Source: Clostridia bacterium (lineage in GTDB: Bacteria > Bacillota > Clostridia > Oscillospirales > CAG-272). Taken from it: a DNA stretch of 33,631 nt. Location of the stretch: assembly GCA_017504245.1 (NCBI GenBank), contig JAFVRQ010000054.1, forward strand, positions 1 through 33,631, written 5' to 3'. The translations under genes were made by a program, and so were the position numbers. Of the stretch, positions 15,541 through 23,326 are shown piece by piece. Within the stretch, counting starts at the first letter, position 1, and the number at the start of each line of letters is the position of its first letter. Under the pieces are notes generated by a model. That model saw nothing but the letters and a program-made list of their open reading frames with translations, searched no databases and had not been told where the DNA came from.

Positions 15541-15624
15541 ATGAAGATCGTGCTTTATAAAACGCCTACTTTCATTTCAGTACTTATCCGCAAATTTTTA
15601 GGAATAAAAAAGCAAAAAACATAA
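15541..15624 (+). CDS. spoVM: Stage V sporulation protein M (SpoVM)
   Basis: This 27-residue frame has GAGGT (15530-15534) six bases before its ATG. It matches SpoVM, a short amphipathic helix that senses the positive curvature of the forespore membrane and anchors SpoIVA to start coat assembly. Position by position it keeps the N-terminal MK, Lys7, the key Pro9, a hydrophobic stretch and Arg17, followed by a basic C-terminus; B. subtilis SpoVM has 26 residues. Its place directly after thiN is the Bacillus arrangement. Length, Pro9 and context together make this a good call despite the tiny size, and it implies an endospore-forming ancestry. Confidence 0.82.
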   Translation: MKIVLYKTPTFISVLIRKFLGIKKQKT

Positions 15625-15628
15625 ATTC

Positions 15629-15647
15629 GGGAGGATAACATCCTCCC
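15629..15647. repeat. GGGAGGAT palindrome, copy 2
   Basis: GGGAGGAT (15629-15636) pairs with ATCCTCCC (15640-15647). It lies 4 bp after the spoVM stop and could end that transcript, though the T-tract is missing. It is related to 2764-2782. Confidence 0.6.
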
Positions 15648-15655
15648 CCCTACAA

Positions 15656-16079
15656 ATTGGGATTTATCGAGTAGTTAGTTAAGCAAAAAAGGATTGTTCT
15701 TTTTTGAAAAAAAGAACCAAAAAACTTTTAAAAGCAAGAGTAAATGTAGCCGTAAAGTTTACAAAAACTCTACTAAGCTTCGCGCAACGCGCGTGACTCA
15801 CTTCTGCGCGCTCGTCACAAATGTTTTTATTCGCAAACGAATAAAAACCGCGCTTTGCTTCTCTGCACATAGCCGTTTTGGTAGCGATATGTCTATTATT
15901 TGAAGTAGCAAATTAGATTTTTCGACAAGGGAGAAAAATCATTAGTGTCAACTCGTTGACACAATTTGCGCGGCTTTAATTAACACCAAACGTTTAAAAA
16001 GTTTTTGGTTCTTTTTTCAAAAAGAACGAAAAAATCCTAATTTCAACTAACTTTATCTCCCCGATAAATCAAAATTTGA
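15656..16079 (+). repeat. Dispersed hairpin element, copy C (near full length)
   Basis: This ~424-bp non-coding element is shared with 19674-20111 and, inverted, with 33197-33631. It carries a chain of hairpins: GTTCTTTTTT/AAAAAGAAC near the left end, a perfect 11-bp stem at 15823-15848 with CAAA loop, a TTTTTC/GAAAAA stem, GTGTCAAC/GTTGACAC at 15945-15962, and GTTCTTTTTT/AAAAAGAAC near the right end. The ends resemble each other inverted, and the right end reads 'ataaatcaaaatttgaa'. It ends 23 bp before the ygiQ start. Confidence 0.85.
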
Positions 16080-16102
16080 AAATCAAATTTAAGGACACAA
16101 AA

Positions 16103-18076
16103 ATGAACAAACAAACTGAGAACTTAGAATTTCTTCCGATAAACAGAAAAGAGATGGACGAGCGCGGTTGGGACAGGCCCGACTTCGTTTACGTCACGGG
16201 TGATGCATATGTTGACCACCCCTCTTTTGGTGTATCAATAATTTCAAGAGTGCTTGAGGCGGAGGGCTTCAGAATTGCAATTCTCTCCCAGCCCGACTAC
16301 AAGAGCGCAGAGCCCTTTAAGGAATTCGGACGTCCGCGCCTTGGCTTCCTCGTGACCGCGGGCAATATCGACTCAATGGTGGCACACTATTCCGTTGCCA
16401 AGAGAAGAAGAAATTACGATTACTACAGCGCAGGCGGTAAAATGGGTAACCGTCCCGACCGCGCGACCATAGTTTACTGTAACAGAATTCGCGAAGCATA
16501 CGGTGACGTGCCGATCATCATCGGCGGACTTGAAGCGTCGCTTCGCCGCTTTGCCCACTACGATTATTGGGACGATAAGGTGCGCCGTTCAATCCTCGTT
16601 GACTCGCGCGCGGACATTCTCACGTACGGAATGGGCGAAAATATCCTTCGTCGAATTGCATTTTTGCTCGACAAGGGAGTTCCCGTGAAGAAAATTCACG
16701 ACGTGCGCGGCACTTGTTACCTCACAAATCCCGAGGATACGGTTCATTATCCCGTCGCGGCGGAATTTGACTACAACGAGCTCAAAACGGACAAGAAAAA
16801 ATATGCCGATGCCTTCGGTGTTCAATATAAAAACCAGGATAGCATTAACGGAAAGGCGATAATCGAGTATTACGATAACAAAATGCTCGTTCAAAATCCG
16901 CCAATGCCACCTCTTGAAAGGGACGAGCTCGACAAGGTCTATGCCCTTCCCTATATGAGAACCTACCACCCGTCTTATATCAAGGACGGGGGCGTGCCCG
17001 CGATTGAGGAGGTGCGTTTTTCGATAACGCACAACCGCGGTTGCTTTGGCGCGTGTAATTTCTGCGCGCTCGCATTCCATCAGGGCAGAACGGTGCGTTC
17101 ACGAAGCGAGGAGAGTGTTCTTCACGAGGCAAAAATCATCACCGAAATGCCCGATTTTAAGGGATATATCCACGATGTTGGCGGTCCAACCGCGAATTTC
17201 CGCTACCCTGCGTGCGACCATCAATTAAAACACGGAGTTTGCTCAAACAAGAAATGTTTAGCACCCACTCCCTGCAAAAATCTCAAGGTCGACCATACGG
17301 AATATATGGAAATGCTCTCGAAAATCGAGAAGCTTCCAAAAGTTAAAAAGGTGTTTATCCGTTCGGGTATCCGCTTTGACTATCTTATGTACGACGATAA
17401 CGATGCCTTTTTCAAAAAGCTCGTTTCCGATCACGTTTCAGGACAATTAAAGGTCGCTCCCGAGCATATCTCGGATAGAGTTCTCGATTGTATGGGCAAG
17501 CCCCATATCGACGTTTACAATGCCTTTAAGAAGAAATATTTTGACCTTTGCAAAGAGGTCGGCAAGGAGCAATATCTCGTCCCCTACCTTATGTCGAGTC
17601 ACCCCGGTTCAACGATAGACGAGGCAATCGAGCTCGCCTGCTACCTCAAGGCAGAGCACTACGCGCCCGAGCAGGTGCAGGACTATTACCCCACACCCGG
17701 AACTGCTTCAACGGTTATGTACTACACGGGAATTAATCCCCTTAATGGCAAAAAGGTCTACGTTCCCACAACCTATGAGGAAAAGAGCGAGCAACGCGCG
17801 CTCCTTCAGTTCAATAAGCCAGACAACACAAACAAGGTGCGCACAGCCCTTATAAAAGCAGGCAGAAGCGACCTCATCGGATTTGGCGGTGATTGCCTTG
17901 TTAAGCCCGAAAGACAACCCCATTTTGATAAAAAATCGGATAAGAAAAACGATAAAAAGTTCGATAAAAGCAATAAAAAAGGCGCAAAAGCACCACAAAG
18001 CAAAGGTAAATCCGCGCCCAAACAAAATAAAAAGTTTGATAAACTCCAAAATAAAAAGTCGGGTAAGAAGAAATAA
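16103..18076 (+). CDS. ygiQ: YgiQ family radical SAM protein (UPF0313)
   Basis: This 657-residue protein belongs to the YgiQ/UPF0313 family. A cobalamin-binding-like N-terminal domain includes [14 protein letters not shown] and the [19 protein letters not shown] signature. The radical SAM cluster follows with Cys314, Cys318 and Cys321 (CFGACNFC), then RSGIRFDYL, and a family C-terminal region containing [11 protein letters not shown]. The reaction is unknown. The last ~55 residues are a Lys/Asp/Asn-rich low-complexity tail, probably RNA-binding or disordered. The ATG at 16103 is preferred over an in-frame TTG at 16076, which lies inside the repeat, because AAGGA sits seven bases before 16103. 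Confidence 0.93.
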   Translation: MNKQTENLEFLPINRKEMDERGWDRPDFVYVTGDAYVDHPSFGVSIISRVLEAEGFRIAILSQPDYKSAEPFKEFGRPRLGFLVTAGNIDSMVAHYSVAKRRRNYDYYSAGGKMGNRPDRATIVYCNRIREAYGDVPIIIGGLEASLRRFAHYDYWDDKVRRSILVDSRADILTYGMGENILRRIAFLLDKGVPVKKIHDVRGTCYLTNPEDTVHYPVAAEFDYNELKTDKKKYADAFGVQYKNQDSINGKAIIEYYDNKMLVQNPPMPPLERDELDKVYALPYMRTYHPSYIKDGGVPAIEEVRFSITHNRGCFGACNFCALAFHQGRTVRSRSEESVLHEAKIITEMPDFKGYIHDVGGPTANFRYPACDHQLKHGVCSNKKCLAPTPCKNLKVDHTEYMEMLSKIEKLPKVKKVFIRSGIRFDYLMYDDNDAFFKKLVSDHVSGQLKVAPEHISDRVLDCMGKPHIDVYNAFKKKYFDLCKEVGKEQYLVPYLMSSHPGSTIDEAIELACYLKAEHYAPEQVQDYYPTPGTASTVMYYTGINPLNGKKVYVPTTYEEKSEQRALLQFNKPDNTNKVRTALIKAGRSDLIGFGGDCLVKPERQPHFDKKSDKKNDKKFDKSNKKGAKAPQSKGKSAPKQNKKFDKLQNKKSGKKK

Positions 18077-18078
18077 AC

Positions 18079-18105
18079 AAAGCTCCCATTTCACGTGGGA
18101 GCTTT
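18079..18105. terminator. Bidirectional terminator between ygiQ and the xre gene
   Basis: AAAGCTCCCA (18079-18088) pairs with TGGGAGCTTT (18096-18105), with A/T runs on the outside of both arms. It lies between the convergent stops and overlaps the xre stop codon. Confidence 0.8.
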
Positions 18106-18304
18106 ATCTATTTTCAGTTCTTCCCAAAAGATAGTCAACCGAAACACCAAAATAATCCGCAAAACGTATCAACGTATCGTAATCTGCTTGCCTTTCAAGG
18201 TTTTCGTAACGACTTATCGTGTTTTGATTCATATTTAAATCAAATGCTAATTGTAGTTGCGATATTTTTCGTTCTTTCCGCAGCTGTTTTAACCTAAAAT
18301 TCAT
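18104..18304 (-). CDS. XRE-family helix-turn-helix repressor
   Basis: This 66-residue protein is a minimal Cro/CI-type DNA-binding domain: LKQLRKERKISQLQLAFDL forms the first helices, MNQNTISRYE the recognition helix, and ADYFGVSVDYLLGR the family's closing signature. It has nothing beyond the domain, so it probably acts as a dimeric repressor. The ATG at 18304 follows AAGGGGAG at good spacing; a TTG at 18334 would extend it by ten residues but is less likely. It is divergent from the gene at 18423, and the shared promoter region contains an inverted repeat that is a natural operator candidate. Confidence 0.9.
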   Translation of the reverse strand: MNFRLKQLRKERKISQLQLAFDLNMNQNTISRYENLERQADYDTLIRFADYFGVSVDYLLGRTENR

Positions 18305-18340
18305 TACTTCTCCCCTTTTTGACTTTTTTTGCAAATTCTC

Positions 18341-18391
18341 TTGACATTATTACACCAAAGCGGTATAATTCTAATATCCCATTTTGGTGTA
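18341..18391 (+). promoter_or_regulatory. Consensus sigma-A promoter flanked by an inverted operator
   Basis: TTGACA (18341-18346) and TATAAT (18364-18369) are separated by exactly 17 bp, a perfect consensus promoter reading toward 18423. TACACCAAA (18351-18359, in the spacer) is matched by its inverted copy TTTGGTGTA (18383-18391, around the start of transcription). Binding of a dimer to both half-sites would block RNA polymerase. The divergent XRE protein is the likely ligand (inference). Confidence 0.8.
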
Positions 18392-18422
18392 TTACAAAAT
18401 AAAATCTAAGGAGATAACAACC

Positions 18423-18848
18423 ATGAAGGAAAATGTTGGAAAAACAATAAAAACTATTGCTAATGTTTGCTATATTATAGGGATGATTTTATCAATCATT
18501 GCAGGATTGATTTTAGCAACTGACATTTCAGGAGCGTTTATATTAATTTCTATTATAGGTCCCTTGGTTTTATTAGTTCCTTATTATATGATGTTTGGCT
18601 TTGGTGAAATTATCATAAAATTGTATGAAATAGAAGAAAATACACGTTCAAAAAACGTAAAAGGTAATAAAGGAAAAAAAAGGAATAATTCTCAAGTTGA
18701 AGAATCAAGTAATGAAAATTATGACGAAGAAATATTTGATGATGATTTTGATGATTCAATTCCTAAAATTACTTGCCCCGATTGTCACACAAAGCATGAC
18801 TTTGATTATCCTAAATGTCCTAATTGTGGTCATAAATACGAAGAATAA
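18423..18848 (+). CDS. Small membrane protein with C-terminal zinc ribbon, unknown function
   Basis: This 141-residue protein is not recognised. Two hydrophobic segments (about residues 11-33 and 37-62) suggest a membrane hairpin. A Lys/Asn-rich then strongly acidic linker (about 75-115) follows. The C-terminus holds a zinc ribbon with two CxxC pairs (CPDC and CPNCGHKYEE). The ATG follows AAGGAG by nine bases; a TTG at 18384 is a poorer start. Codon use is AT-rich compared with the housekeeping genes around it, and it is under the perfect promoter and operator described above, so it is probably an acquired, normally repressed gene. Confidence 0.8.
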   Translation: MKENVGKTIKTIANVCYIIGMILSIIAGLILATDISGAFILISIIGPLVLLVPYYMMFGFGEIIIKLYEIEENTRSKNVKGNKGKKRNNSQVEESSNENYDEEIFDDDFDDSIPKITCPDCHTKHDFDYPKCPNCGHKYEE

Positions 18849-18858
18849 TATTTTAATC

Positions 18859-18881
18859 CCCTGCACGCGCAGGGGTTTTTG
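18859..18881 (+). terminator. Intrinsic terminator
   Basis: CCCCTGC (18859-18865) pairs with GCAGGGG (18870-18876) and is followed directly by TTTTTG. It lies 10 bp after the zinc-ribbon gene. Confidence 0.88.
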
Positions 18882-18892
18882 TATATACGTGG

Positions 18893-18916
18893 ACTTCAAA
18901 TTTTGATTTATAGGGA
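18893..18916 (+). repeat. Solo end of the dispersed hairpin element
   Basis: 'cttcaaattttgattta' followed by 'taggga' matches the outer end of copy E (33197 onward) and, inverted, the right ends of C and D. The rest of the element is not recognisable downstream. The remaining sequence to 19135 holds a CAATTTT/AAAATTG hairpin near 19030 and no gene. Confidence 0.5.
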
Positions 18917-19135
18917 TGTTTTCATTGTGAACTTGCGGTAAAAGAATGTGCAAAGGATAGCGCTCAAGATGACGCGTTACATTGAAGTTTGCGCGAACAT
19001 CAAGTTGCAATATTCAACATCCCGCTAAGCAATTTTCTCAAAAATTGTCCTGTAAAATCCTCAAATTCTCACTTTTTGTCATAGATTTTTGCGTCAAGTT
19101 ATGTTAAAATTTTCTCGAAAGGAGTTGATGAACAA

Positions 19136-19669
19136 ATGAATCAACAAAAAATGGGCGAATTTTTAAAAGTCCTACGAAAAGAAAAAGGATTAACGCAAGA
19201 GGAATTAGCCGAGAAATTTTATACGTCCTCGCGGACGGTGTCGCGTTGGGAAACGGGCAAAACCCCGCCCGATTTAAACGCCTTGATAGAGCTTGCGGAT
19301 TTTTATGACGTGGATATTCGCGAAATAATCGACGGAGAAAGAAAGGAAAAAAATATGGATAAAGAAACGAAAGAAACCTTGCAAAAGGTTGCGGAATATG
19401 CCGAGGAAGAAAACAAACGGCTCAACAACCGCTTGAGCGCGATGCTCATCGTAAGCGGATTATTGCTCACGCTTTCTGCCCTGCTTTCCACAAACGGAAT
19501 AGCAGAAAGCCCCATTCGAAACGTTCTTACCGAAGAATTCTGCGACGGTATACTTAGTTTTTCGCACGGATTCACCATCGTGACAATCTTCATTTACATT
19601 ATGCGCGGTAGGGGCTTCGCCGCAAAAATAAGACGATTTAAAAGAAATTTGATTTCTAAAAACAAATAA
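19136..19669 (+). CDS. XRE-family regulator with C-terminal membrane segments
   Basis: This 177-residue protein joins an N-terminal Cro/CI helix-turn-helix (residues about 5-62: LRKEKGLTQEELAEKF, then SSRTVSRWETGKTPPD, then LADFYDVDIREIIDGER) to a charged coiled linker (about 70-98) and two hydrophobic segments (about 100-118 and 142-156), with a basic tail. Such membrane-tethered XRE proteins are common in gut Clostridia; what signal they sense is unknown to me. AAAGGAG precedes the ATG by eleven bases. It has no obvious partner gene in its direction except the repeat element that follows. Confidence 0.85.
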   Translation: MNQQKMGEFLKVLRKEKGLTQEELAEKFYTSSRTVSRWETGKTPPDLNALIELADFYDVDIREIIDGERKEKNMDKETKETLQKVAEYAEEENKRLNNRLSAMLIVSGLLLTLSALLSTNGIAESPIRNVLTEEFCDGILSFSHGFTIVTIFIYIMRGRGFAAKIRRFKRNLISKNK

Positions 19670-19673
19670 ATTG

Positions 19674-20111
19674 GGGTTTATCAAATAGTTACAAAGAAAA
19701 AGAATTGTCACTTTTTTCGAGAAAAAAGTAACCAAAAAAGCTTTAAAGCGCTTTGCCCAGTCGCCGTATAGTTTGAGCAAAGTTCACGTACTCCGCGCAA
19801 ATCGCGCGCCTTCACTTCTGACGCGCTTGGCGCAAATGTTTTTCCGTTTGCAAACAAACGAAGAAACCGCGCTTTGCTGCTCTACACATAGAGTTTTTGA
19901 TAGCAAAACGGCTACACTTTACAATAGCAAATCACGAATTTTCGAGCCGCCTGTTAAAATGGCGAGAAAATCGTTATGTGTTGTTTTGCTTCACAAAACA
20001 ACACGATTTGCGCAGAATTTTGCCGCGAAGCTACATAAAAGTTTTGCGGAGCTTTTTCAAAAGCGACCCTTTTTACTTCAACTAACTCTCGACAAATCAA
20101 AATTTGAACTC
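19674..20111 (+). repeat. Dispersed hairpin element, copy D (near full length)
   Basis: It has the same orientation and order of parts as copy C. Landmarks are ACTTTTTT/AAAAAAGT near the left end, GTTTTTCCGTTTG with CAAACG, a CGCC/GGCG stem inside TTTTCG/GAGAAAA, the perfect 11-bp stem GTGTTGTTTTG/CAAAACAACAC (19978-20004), a short CTTTT/AAAAG stem, and the end 'gacaaatcaaaatttgaa'. The stems differ in sequence from those of C while remaining paired. Confidence 0.85.
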
Positions 20112-20127
20112 AAAAACACAGCTATAC

Positions 20128-20156
20128 TTGACATAATTTTACTTTTGTGATATAAT
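20128..20156 (+). promoter_or_regulatory. Consensus sigma-A promoter for the small lipoprotein gene
   Basis: TTGACA (20128-20133), a 17-bp spacer and TATAAT (20151-20156), with TG one base before the -10 box (extended -10). It lies 34 bp before the ATG and just outside element copy D. Confidence 0.88.
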
Positions 20157-20189
20157 TGCGTTACAAAAAACACAAACGGAGGATAATTT

Positions 20190-20405
20190 ATGAAACAAAA
20201 ACGCATAATAAAGCTTGCTGCTTTGCTCATTTTAGTTCTTATCGTACTTTTTAGTTTATCTGCTTGTTCCTTTTTTGAGGACTATAACATTAACTCCGTT
20301 GGAGATTTCTTTTCATTTCTTGGATTTTTGTTTACTAGCTTGTTAGTTAAGATTTTTGTAGTGCCAATTATGACATTGGTTGAGTTTATAGGTTCAATTT
20401 TTTAA
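20190..20405 (+). CDS. Small predicted lipoprotein, unknown function
   Basis: This 71-residue protein starts with a basic N-terminus and hydrophobic signal ending in LSAC, a lipobox with Cys near residue 26. A short polar stretch (FFEDYNINSVGD) is followed by a second, long hydrophobic region to the C-terminus, so the mature product would be a small, very hydrophobic lipopeptide. GGAGG precedes the ATG, and it has its own perfect promoter and a strong terminator, which argues that it is truly expressed. No family is recognised. Confidence 0.72.
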   Translation: MKQKRIIKLAALLILVLIVLFSLSACSFFEDYNINSVGDFFSFLGFLFTSLLVKIFVVPIMTLVEFIGSIF

Positions 20406-20423
20406 TTGTTTTTTTACACAAAA

Positions 20424-20455
20424 ACGGCAGGTCGATGTGACCTGCCGTCTTTTTT
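20424..20455. terminator. Bidirectional terminator between the lipoprotein gene and infB
   Basis: ACGGCAGGTC (20424-20433) pairs with GACCTGCCGT (20439-20448), followed by TCTTTTTTATTTT on the plus strand and preceded by an A-rich run that gives a T-tract on the minus strand. It lies 3' of both convergent genes. Confidence 0.9.
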
Positions 20456-20458
20456 ATT

Positions 20459-23278
20459 TTATTGCTTAATTTCTTCCATAACGAACGCTTCAAGAACGTC
20501 GCCGAGCTTAATGTCATTGAACTTTTCAAGACCGATACCGCATTCGTAGCCGGAAGCAACCTCTTTTGCATCGTCCTTAAATCTCTTGAGAGAGGAAATC
20601 TTATCCTCGAAGATAACGATACCGTCACGAACAACACGAATTTCGCTCTGTCTTGTAACCTTACCGTCGGTGATATAAGAACCTGCAATCGTTCCAACGT
20701 TAGGAACGCGAATCGTCTGACGAACCTCTGCGTGGCCGAGTACAACTTCCTTGAATTTGGGAGCAAGCATACCCTTCATAGCCGCTTCGATTTCCTCGAT
20801 GCATTCGTAAATTACGCGGTAGGTTCTGATCTCAACGTTCTGTCTATCTGCAGAATCCATCGCGCCCTTGTCGGGACGAACGTTAAAGCCGACGATAATT
20901 GCGTTTGAAGCCGCCGCGAGCATTACGTCACCCTCGGTAATACCGCCAACTGCGGAGTGGATAACCCTAACCTTAACCTCCTCGTTGGAAAGCTTCTGCA
21001 AGGATGCGCGAACTGCCTCTGCAGAGCCGTCAACGTCTGCCTTAACGATAACGTTAAGATCCTTAACGCCCTCAGAAATCTGATTGAACAAATCGTTAAG
21101 ATTTGCTCTTGCATTCGCCTTGAACTGCTCCTCCTTCGCTTTCGCTCTTCTCTGCTCAGCAAGCTCACGAGCCATCTTTTCGTCTGCAACCGCGTTGAAT
21201 TCGTCACCCGCAACGGGAACGTCTGCAAGACCGATAATCTCAACGGGAACGGAAGGACCTGCTTCCTTAACGGGCTTTCTGTTGTGGTCGGTCATAGCAC
21301 GAACACGTCCAACTGCAGTTCCCGCAATAACGATGTCACCGTTATGAAGCGTACCGTTCTGAACGAGCACCGTGGCAACGGGACCGCGACCCTTATCGAG
21401 CTTCGCCTCAATTACGATACCCTTTGCGTGACGGTTGGGATTTGCACGAAGCTCCTTAACCTCTGCAACGAGGAGCACGGATTCAAGAAGATCCTCAATA
21501 CCCTTATGAGTTTTAGCAGAAACGGGAACGCAGATAACGTCACCGCCCCATTCCTCGGGAACGAGATCGTATCTTGTAAGCTCCTGCTTAACCGTGTCGG
21601 GATCAGCCGTGGGCTTATCCATTTTGTTAATTGCTACTACAATATCAATACCCGCCGCTTTTGCGTGGTTGATAGCTTCTATTGTCTGAGGCATAATACC
21701 GTCATCCGCCGCAACAACGAGAATTGCGATGTCGGTTGCCTGCGCACCGCGAGCACGCATAGCGGTGAACGCTTCGTGTCCGGGTGTGTCAAGGAACGTC
21801 ATATCCTTACCATTAATACTTACTCTATAAGCACCGATGTGCTGCGTGATACCACCTGCTTCGCCCGTGGTAACGCTTGTATTTCTGATTGCATCAAGAA
21901 GAGACGTTTTACCGTGGTCAACGTGACCCATTACGCAAATAACGGGCGCGCGTTCCTGAAGCTTTTCTTCAGTATCAACCGTATCGTCAAAGAGCTTTTC
22001 TTCAATTGTAACAACAACCTCTTTGGTAACGATAGCACCGAGCTCGTCGGCAATAAGGTAAGCCGTATCGAAGTCGATAACCTGGTTAACGGTTACCATC
22101 ATTCCCATCATCATAAGGCGCTTAACAACCTCACCCGCAGTAACCTTCAAGCGAGAAGCAAGCTCACCAACGGAGATTTCGTCGGGAACGGTGATGCTAA
22201 CGGGCTGCTTCTTAACAACCTGCTGTTGCTTCTTCTGCGCGTTCTTATCGAACTTGTTGTTCTGCTGCTGACCCTTCTTGTTGAACTTCTGATTTCCGCC
22301 GCGAACATCCTTAACGTGATCGGGTACGTAATTATCAAGCTTTTCATCGTATTTTGATGCATCGTAGCTTGATCCCCTCATATCAACAACGCGGGTCGAG
22401 GTGCTTCTAACACCCTTTTCACCCTTAGCGGTCTGCTCACGAACGATAGCGGTGGGCTTGAAATGCTCCTTTGGAGCATTCTGGTTGCCCTCGTCCTTAT
22501 CTCTGCCAAAGCCACCGTTGTTTTGCGGCTTTTTATTTTGCTTATCAAAGGGCTTCTGCTGATTGCCAAGGCCGCCCTTATCGTTAGCCTTATTAAATCC
22601 GCCCTGCGCTCTATCCCCTTGGGGCTTTTGACCGCCCTGGGCATTCTTGTCAAACGCGGGCTTAGCAATTCTATCGACCTGTGGCTTCTGACCCTGAGCG
22701 TTTTTGTCAAACGCGGGCTTTGTGTTCTGCGCTCTTTCACCCTGGGGCTTCTGCTGATTTTGAGGTCTTTCCTGTGCTTTTGCAGGTGCATTCTGTGAAC
22801 GGTTATCAGATTTTGCCTGCTGAGTGGGTTTGTTTTCGGTTTTTGGTAAGGTTTGGAGCTTCTGTTCCTTTTGAGGAGCGGACTTCTCCTTAAGCTTAGC
22901 GTCTGCCTCCGCTTTTTTCTTTGTCTCGGCCTCTGCCTTTGCCTTGGCTTCCGCTTTAGCTTTTGCCTCGGCTTTTGCCTTTGCTTCTGCTTCAGCCTTT
23001 GCCTTTGCTTCTGCTTCAGCCTTCGCCTTTGCTTCTGCCTCCTTGGCCTCTTGAAGCTTTGAGGGAATATAGGTATCCCCAAAGATATAAGAATCGATGT
23101 CCTTTATCTGATTCTGCCTTGTGAGAGTCTCCATAAGAATATCAAAATCCCTGCCCTCAAGGTTGCCCTGCGTTTTTGCAGAGATTCCCTTTTCAGCCAA
23201 AGCATCGATAATATCCTTGCTTTTGATTCCCAAATCCTTTGCTAATTGATTTACTTTAAATTGTGGATTTGCTGCCAT
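20459..23278 (-). CDS. infB: Translation initiation factor IF-2
   Basis: This 939-residue GTPase delivers fMet-tRNA to the 30S subunit. An N-terminal IF2-N helix bundle is followed by a long low-complexity region: Ala/Lys/Glu repeats (about residues 75-130), then Gln/Asn/Gly/Pro-rich sequence with repeated PAFDKNAQG blocks, to about residue 370. The GTPase domain has G1 GHVDHGKT (451-458), G3 DTPGH (497-501) and G4 NKMD (551-554), then domains II to IV. The ATG at 23278 is chosen because GGAGG sits five bases upstream; a TTG twelve bases earlier overlaps that site. It is last in the rimP-nusA-rnpM-ylxQ-infB operon; rbfA does not follow. Confidence 0.97.
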   Translation of the reverse strand: MAANPQFKVNQLAKDLGIKSKDIIDALAEKGISAKTQGNLEGRDFDILMETLTRQNQIKDIDSYIFGDTYIPSKLQEAKEAEAKAKAEAEAKAKAEAEAKAKAEAKAKAEAKAKAEAETKKKAEADAKLKEKSAPQKEQKLQTLPKTENKPTQQAKSDNRSQNAPAKAQERPQNQQKPQGERAQNTKPAFDKNAQGQKPQVDRIAKPAFDKNAQGGQKPQGDRAQGGFNKANDKGGLGNQQKPFDKQNKKPQNNGGFGRDKDEGNQNAPKEHFKPTAIVREQTAKGEKGVRSTSTRVVDMRGSSYDASKYDEKLDNYVPDHVKDVRGGNQKFNKKGQQQNNKFDKNAQKKQQQVVKKQPVSITVPDEISVGELASRLKVTAGEVVKRLMMMGMMVTVNQVIDFDTAYLIADELGAIVTKEVVVTIEEKLFDDTVDTEEKLQERAPVICVMGHVDHGKTSLLDAIRNTSVTTGEAGGITQHIGAYRVSINGKDMTFLDTPGHEAFTAMRARGAQATDIAILVVAADDGIMPQTIEAINHAKAAGIDIVVAINKMDKPTADPDTVKQELTRYDLVPEEWGGDVICVPVSAKTHKGIEDLLESVLLVAEVKELRANPNRHAKGIVIEAKLDKGRGPVATVLVQNGTLHNGDIVIAGTAVGRVRAMTDHNRKPVKEAGPSVPVEIIGLADVPVAGDEFNAVADEKMARELAEQRRAKAKEEQFKANARANLNDLFNQISEGVKDLNVIVKADVDGSAEAVRASLQKLSNEEVKVRVIHSAVGGITEGDVMLAAASNAIIVGFNVRPDKGAMDSADRQNVEIRTYRVIYECIEEIEAAMKGMLAPKFKEVVLGHAEVRQTIRVPNVGTIAGSYITDGKVTRQSEIRVVRDGIVIFEDKISSLKRFKDDAKEVASGYECGIGLEKFNDIKLGDVLEAFVMEEIKQ

Positions 23279-23326
23279 TAGTACCTCCAAAAATTCCGTT
23301 TTTGAAATTTAACCGTTCAAGTATGT

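Noticed and set aside
16076..16102. TTG start of ygiQ inside the repeat element
   Set aside because: The ATG at 16103 has AAGGA at good spacing, while the TTG lies in the conserved end of the repeat.
19773..20150. Apparent coding frame inside element copy D, partly similar to one in copy E
   Set aside because: The similarity is explained by the DNA repeat. Frames differ in length, copy C has indels that break them, hairpins cut through them, and no start signal is conserved.
20957..22357. Long plus-strand frame opposite infB
   Set aside because: It lies wholly antisense to the conserved IF-2 GTPase domain, has no ribosome-binding site or recognisable family, and is explained by the codon bias of the low-complexity and GTPase coding sequence.
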